Assembly: GCA_008501785.1 (NCBI GenBank)
Contig: QQUD01000187.1
Location: 1-8,478, forward strand
Reading direction: 5' to 3'
Source of the DNA: Chloroflexota bacterium
GTDB lineage: Bacteria; Chloroflexota; Anaerolineae; Promineifilales; Promineifilaceae
DNA: 8,478 nucleotides
Under the pieces are notes generated by a model. It saw nothing but the letters and a program-made list of their open reading frames with translations. It did no database searches and had not been told where the DNA came from. Shown here piece by piece: positions 6,721-8,478 of the stretch. Positions within the stretch are counted from its first letter, which is position 1. Each line of letters starts with the position of its first letter. The translations under genes and the position numbers were made by a program.

Positions 6721-6742
6721 TGCCTATAGGCATCCCTTTTTT
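6721..6742 (+). terminator. 12-bp perfect palindrome followed by a T-run
   Basis: TGCCTATAGGCA at 6721-6732 is a perfect palindrome, followed by six T residues at 6737-6742 and more pyrimidines. As a hairpin it has only a 4-bp stem with a TATA loop, weak for an intrinsic terminator. As duplex DNA it could equally be an operator for a dimeric regulator of the downstream sensor gene. Confidence 0.3.
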
Positions 6743-6880
6743 CTTTCTCTAAGATTATCAGACCAACTATATTCACTAATTTCATCATCATTACCCTAAC
6801 AACAAAATCAGATGAATGGTAATTCAACTTCTTTGCGTGCACTGTGTCAGCAAATAGTACAATCAGGCAAGCAAAAATTT

Positions 6881-6885
6881 GAGGG
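6881..6885 (+). promoter_or_regulatory. Ribosome binding site supporting a TTG start
   Basis: GAGGG ends 8 bases before the TTG at 6894. The in-frame ATGs further down (6954 and 6972) lie within or after the predicted membrane helix and have no such site, so this motif decides the start. Confidence 0.55.
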
Positions 6886-6893
6886 TAAAACAT

Positions 6894-8478
6894 TTGTCCA
6901 TCACAATCAATGAACCACCAGCATTTACGGCAATTTTGTCATTTGCTTTGCCAATGATTGTTTTTGCGAGCATGTTTTATTCTTGGTCAAAAATCAAGAA
7001 TTTTTGGACCAGCCTATATAAACAGCCCCTTTCAACTGTTTCAGATGTATCGACTGAAGCATTGTTAAAAAAAAGAAATCAAGAATTCAATATTTTATAT
7101 GAAGCCAGTAAAGAGCTGGGACAAACCCTCGACTTAGTTACAATTTATCGCACAGTTTATCGAGTGATCAGCAGCAGTATGCCATGTACGACACTCATCG
7201 TTTCGACTTTTGACAATGAAACAAGGCTGATTTCTTGTGCTTATGTTAACTATAAGGGGGAGGAACACGATATAACAAATTTCCCATCCATCGAACTTAA
7301 TGAATTGGGCCAAGGAATGCAAAGTGATGCTATTCATCTTGGGGAATCGCTCGTAATCAATGATGTACAAATGCGTATTCGCAAGACAATCGGAAACTAT
7401 TATGTTGATGATGACGGGGAAGTTCATGAAGACCACCCAGGGGAAGATGAGGAAAAAACGCGCTCTGCGCTGATTATACCTATAAAATTGGACAATCTTG
7501 TTCACGGAGTTTTGCAAATTCAAAGCCATTTGCTCAATGCATATACCAACGATCATATGCGACTGCTAGAAACATTGGGACCGCAGGTGGCTGCAGCCAG
7601 CAATAATGCACGCTTGTTTGCTCAAGCTCAACATGAGATTACTGAACGCATTCGCGCCCAAGAAGCAGAAAGAAAACAGCTCATTTTTGCGGAAGCTTTA
7701 AGAGATACGGCCGTTTCGCTCAAAAGCAGCTTTAATTTTGATGAAATTATTACCCGTCTTATCAAAAATGTGGCGCGGGTGATTCCCTATGATGGCATCA
7801 ATATCGTTCTATTTGAGTCTGACATCGCTCAATTCATTCGATACGATGGACTTTACAACGAATACCTCTCTGATGAAGAGATGACAAACAGAGCACTCCC
7901 TCTCCACGAAGCACCTAACTTTTTAAAACTTATTGAAACAAAAGAAGCAATATACATTCCCAATAGTGGCTTAGACTCCAATTGGATCGATTTTCCAAAA
8001 TTAGAGTGGATAAAATCGATTATTTGCGTGCCGATTATCCTGGGTAATGATGTCATTGGCTGCCTTAATGTTGATTCAACTCAACCCGATTTTTTTACAT
8101 CTAAACATGTAGAAAATTTGCAAGCTTTTGCAAATTATGCGGCCGTTGCCATTCAACACACCCGGTTATACCAAGAGCTTGAAGCACAAAACGAACTCTT
8201 AGAAGACGCAGTTACGTCGAGAACGGCCGAATTGCAACATGCAATGGGGCAGGTAAATGGAATTTTAACCAATAGCCCTGACTCAATTCTCATGTTAAAC
8301 AATTCCGGTGAGATCATCACCCACAAGCCAGCCTCGTGTGATATGTTTGGTTGGTCCAAAGATCAAATTCCCAAACGACTACAAGAGTGCCTGGCAACTC
8401 GTGATGAAGTCAATAAATTTACGACTGCGCTAGGAAAAGTATTACAAACGGACAAACCAACCCGATTCAATTCAATAG
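6894..8478 (+). CDS. Membrane-anchored GAF-GAF-PAS sensor protein (3' end outside window)
   Basis: The frame is open from 6858 (stop at 6855-6857) to the right edge without interruption, giving 528 codons from the TTG at 6894. Order of parts: one N-terminal membrane helix (about residues 11-28, AILSFALPMIVFASMF); a GAF domain at about 66-240 (from ILYEASKELGQTLDL to QVAAASNNARLF), with an acidic insert (VDDDGEVHEDHPGEDEE); a second GAF at about 268-422 (from SFNFDEIITRLIKNVARVIP to ANYAAVAIQHTRLYQEL); a coiled coil at about 418-450 containing SRTAELQ; and the beginning of a PAS domain from about 452 (ILTNSPDSILMLNNSGEII). This is the input half of a signalling protein. The output module, histidine kinase or GGDEF/EAL or phosphatase, lies beyond the window and cannot be named. 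The ligands are unknown. Base composition is visibly more AT-rich than in fdhA. It lies downstream of ppk1 on the same strand but 278 bases away, probably under its own promoter. Confidence 0.82.
   Translation, partial: MSITINEPPAFTAILSFALPMIVFASMFYSWSKIKNFWTSLYKQPLSTVSDVSTEALLKKRNQEFNILYEASKELGQTLDLVTIYRTVYRVISSSMPCTTLIVSTFDNETRLISCAYVNYKGEEHDITNFPSIELNELGQGMQSDAIHLGESLVINDVQMRIRKTIGNYYVDDDGEVHEDHPGEDEEKTRSALIIPIKLDNLVHGVLQIQSHLLNAYTNDHMRLLETLGPQVAAASNNARLFAQAQHEITERIRAQEAERKQLIFAEALRDTAVSLKSSFNFDEIITRLIKNVARVIPYDGINIVLFESDIAQFIRYDGLYNEYLSDEEMTNRALPLHEAPNFLKLIETKEAIYIPNSGLDSNWIDFPKLEWIKSIICVPIILGNDVIGCLNVDSTQPDFFTSKHVENLQAFANYAAVAIQHTRLYQELEAQNELLEDAVTSRTAELQHAMGQVNGILTNSPDSILMLNNSGEIITHKPASCDMFGWSKDQIPKRLQECLATRDEVNKFTTALGKVLQTDKPTRFNSI

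Larger units (their letters stand above)
6616..6893. other. Intergenic region between ppk1 and the sensor gene
   Basis: I see no convincing gene in these 278 bases. They hold two short hairpin candidates (6657-6685 and 6721-6742) and the ribosome binding site of the sensor gene. A weak promoter-like pair, TTGCGT at 6833-6838 and TACAAT at 6858-6863, has a 19-base spacer and is only suggestive. An 81-codon minus-strand frame (6648-6893) begins with signal-peptide-like residues but has no ribosome binding site and no recognisable domain. Confidence 0.6.
305..8229. repeat. Dispersed highly iterated palindrome CGGCCG (15 copies)
   Basis: CGGCCG starts at 305, 2511, 2567, 2990, 3527, 3677, 3822, 3875, 4160, 4196, 6306, 6597, 7708, 8140 and 8224. 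All but the copies at 6306, 8140 and 8224 are flanked as ACGGCCGT, and many extend towards GGAAACGGCCGTTTCC. About two hexamers and 0.13 octamers would be expected by chance in 8,478 bases of even composition. Seven copies lie between 2990 and 4201 in the CapA-like gene, two at the 3' end of fdhA, two in ppk1, three in the sensor gene and one upstream of fdhA. None lies in 311-2510 or 4202-6305. Some copies may simply encode conserved residues (6306 in IGRFLEH; 8140 in AAVAI; 8224 in RTAEL). Confidence 0.85.

Noticed and set aside
6648..6893. Minus-strand 81-residue frame starting with a signal-peptide-like stretch
   Set aside because: No Shine-Dalgarno, no recognisable domain after the hydrophobic start, and it runs through the hairpin candidates.
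7134..7556. Minus-strand 140-residue frame
   Set aside because: It lies entirely within the first GAF domain of the sensor gene on the plus strand, whose translation is clearly family-like.

Overview
The window looks like a chromosomal segment of a free-living bacterium, most likely a Chloroflexota member (Anaerolineae/Ardenticatenia-like). That placement is an inference. It rests on the CapA-type lipoprotein (a form I associate with that phylum), a PPK1 with a GAF/PAS sensor beside it, and moderate GC with simple intergenic repeats. No rRNA, tRNA, CRISPR array, transposase or phage gene was seen.

Layout from left to right. (1) 1-153, minus: the first 51 codons of a nucleoside hydrolase, running off the left edge. 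(2) 154-445: a divergent intergenic region with short repeats and a good promoter/RBS for the next gene. (3) 446-2617, plus: a 723-residue molybdopterin formate dehydrogenase catalytic subunit with cysteine at the active-site position. (4) 2630-2717: a long imperfect hairpin between convergent genes. (5) 2706-4433, minus: a large lipoprotein with a binding-protein-like N-terminal half and a CapA-like C-terminal half. (6) 4434-4536: a divergent promoter region containing C-rich 14-mer repeats. (7) 4537-6615, plus: polyphosphate kinase PPK1 with all key residues. (8) 6616-6893: a non-coding gap with two small hairpins. (9) 6894-8478, plus, open at the right edge: a membrane-anchored sensor with two GAF domains, a coiled coil and the start of a PAS domain. 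It probably uses a TTG start.

The genes do not form one operon: neighbours are divergent or convergent until ppk1 and the sensor, which share a strand but are 278 bases apart. Functionally they are a mixed set: nucleoside salvage, formate oxidation, a cell-surface CapA-like protein, polyphosphate synthesis and signal sensing.

The most unusual signal is not a gene. The palindrome CGGCCG occurs 15 times (about 2 expected for random sequence), 12 times as ACGGCCGT (about 0.13 expected), and the surrounding bases tend towards the 16-base palindrome GGAAACGGCCGTTTCC. Seven copies sit inside the CapA-like gene, six of them in the frame that gives Thr-Ala-Val followed by Ser or Pro. The conserved cores of the formate dehydrogenase and PPK1 genes are almost free of it. 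This resembles the highly iterated palindromes of cyanobacteria (HIP1) but has a different sequence.
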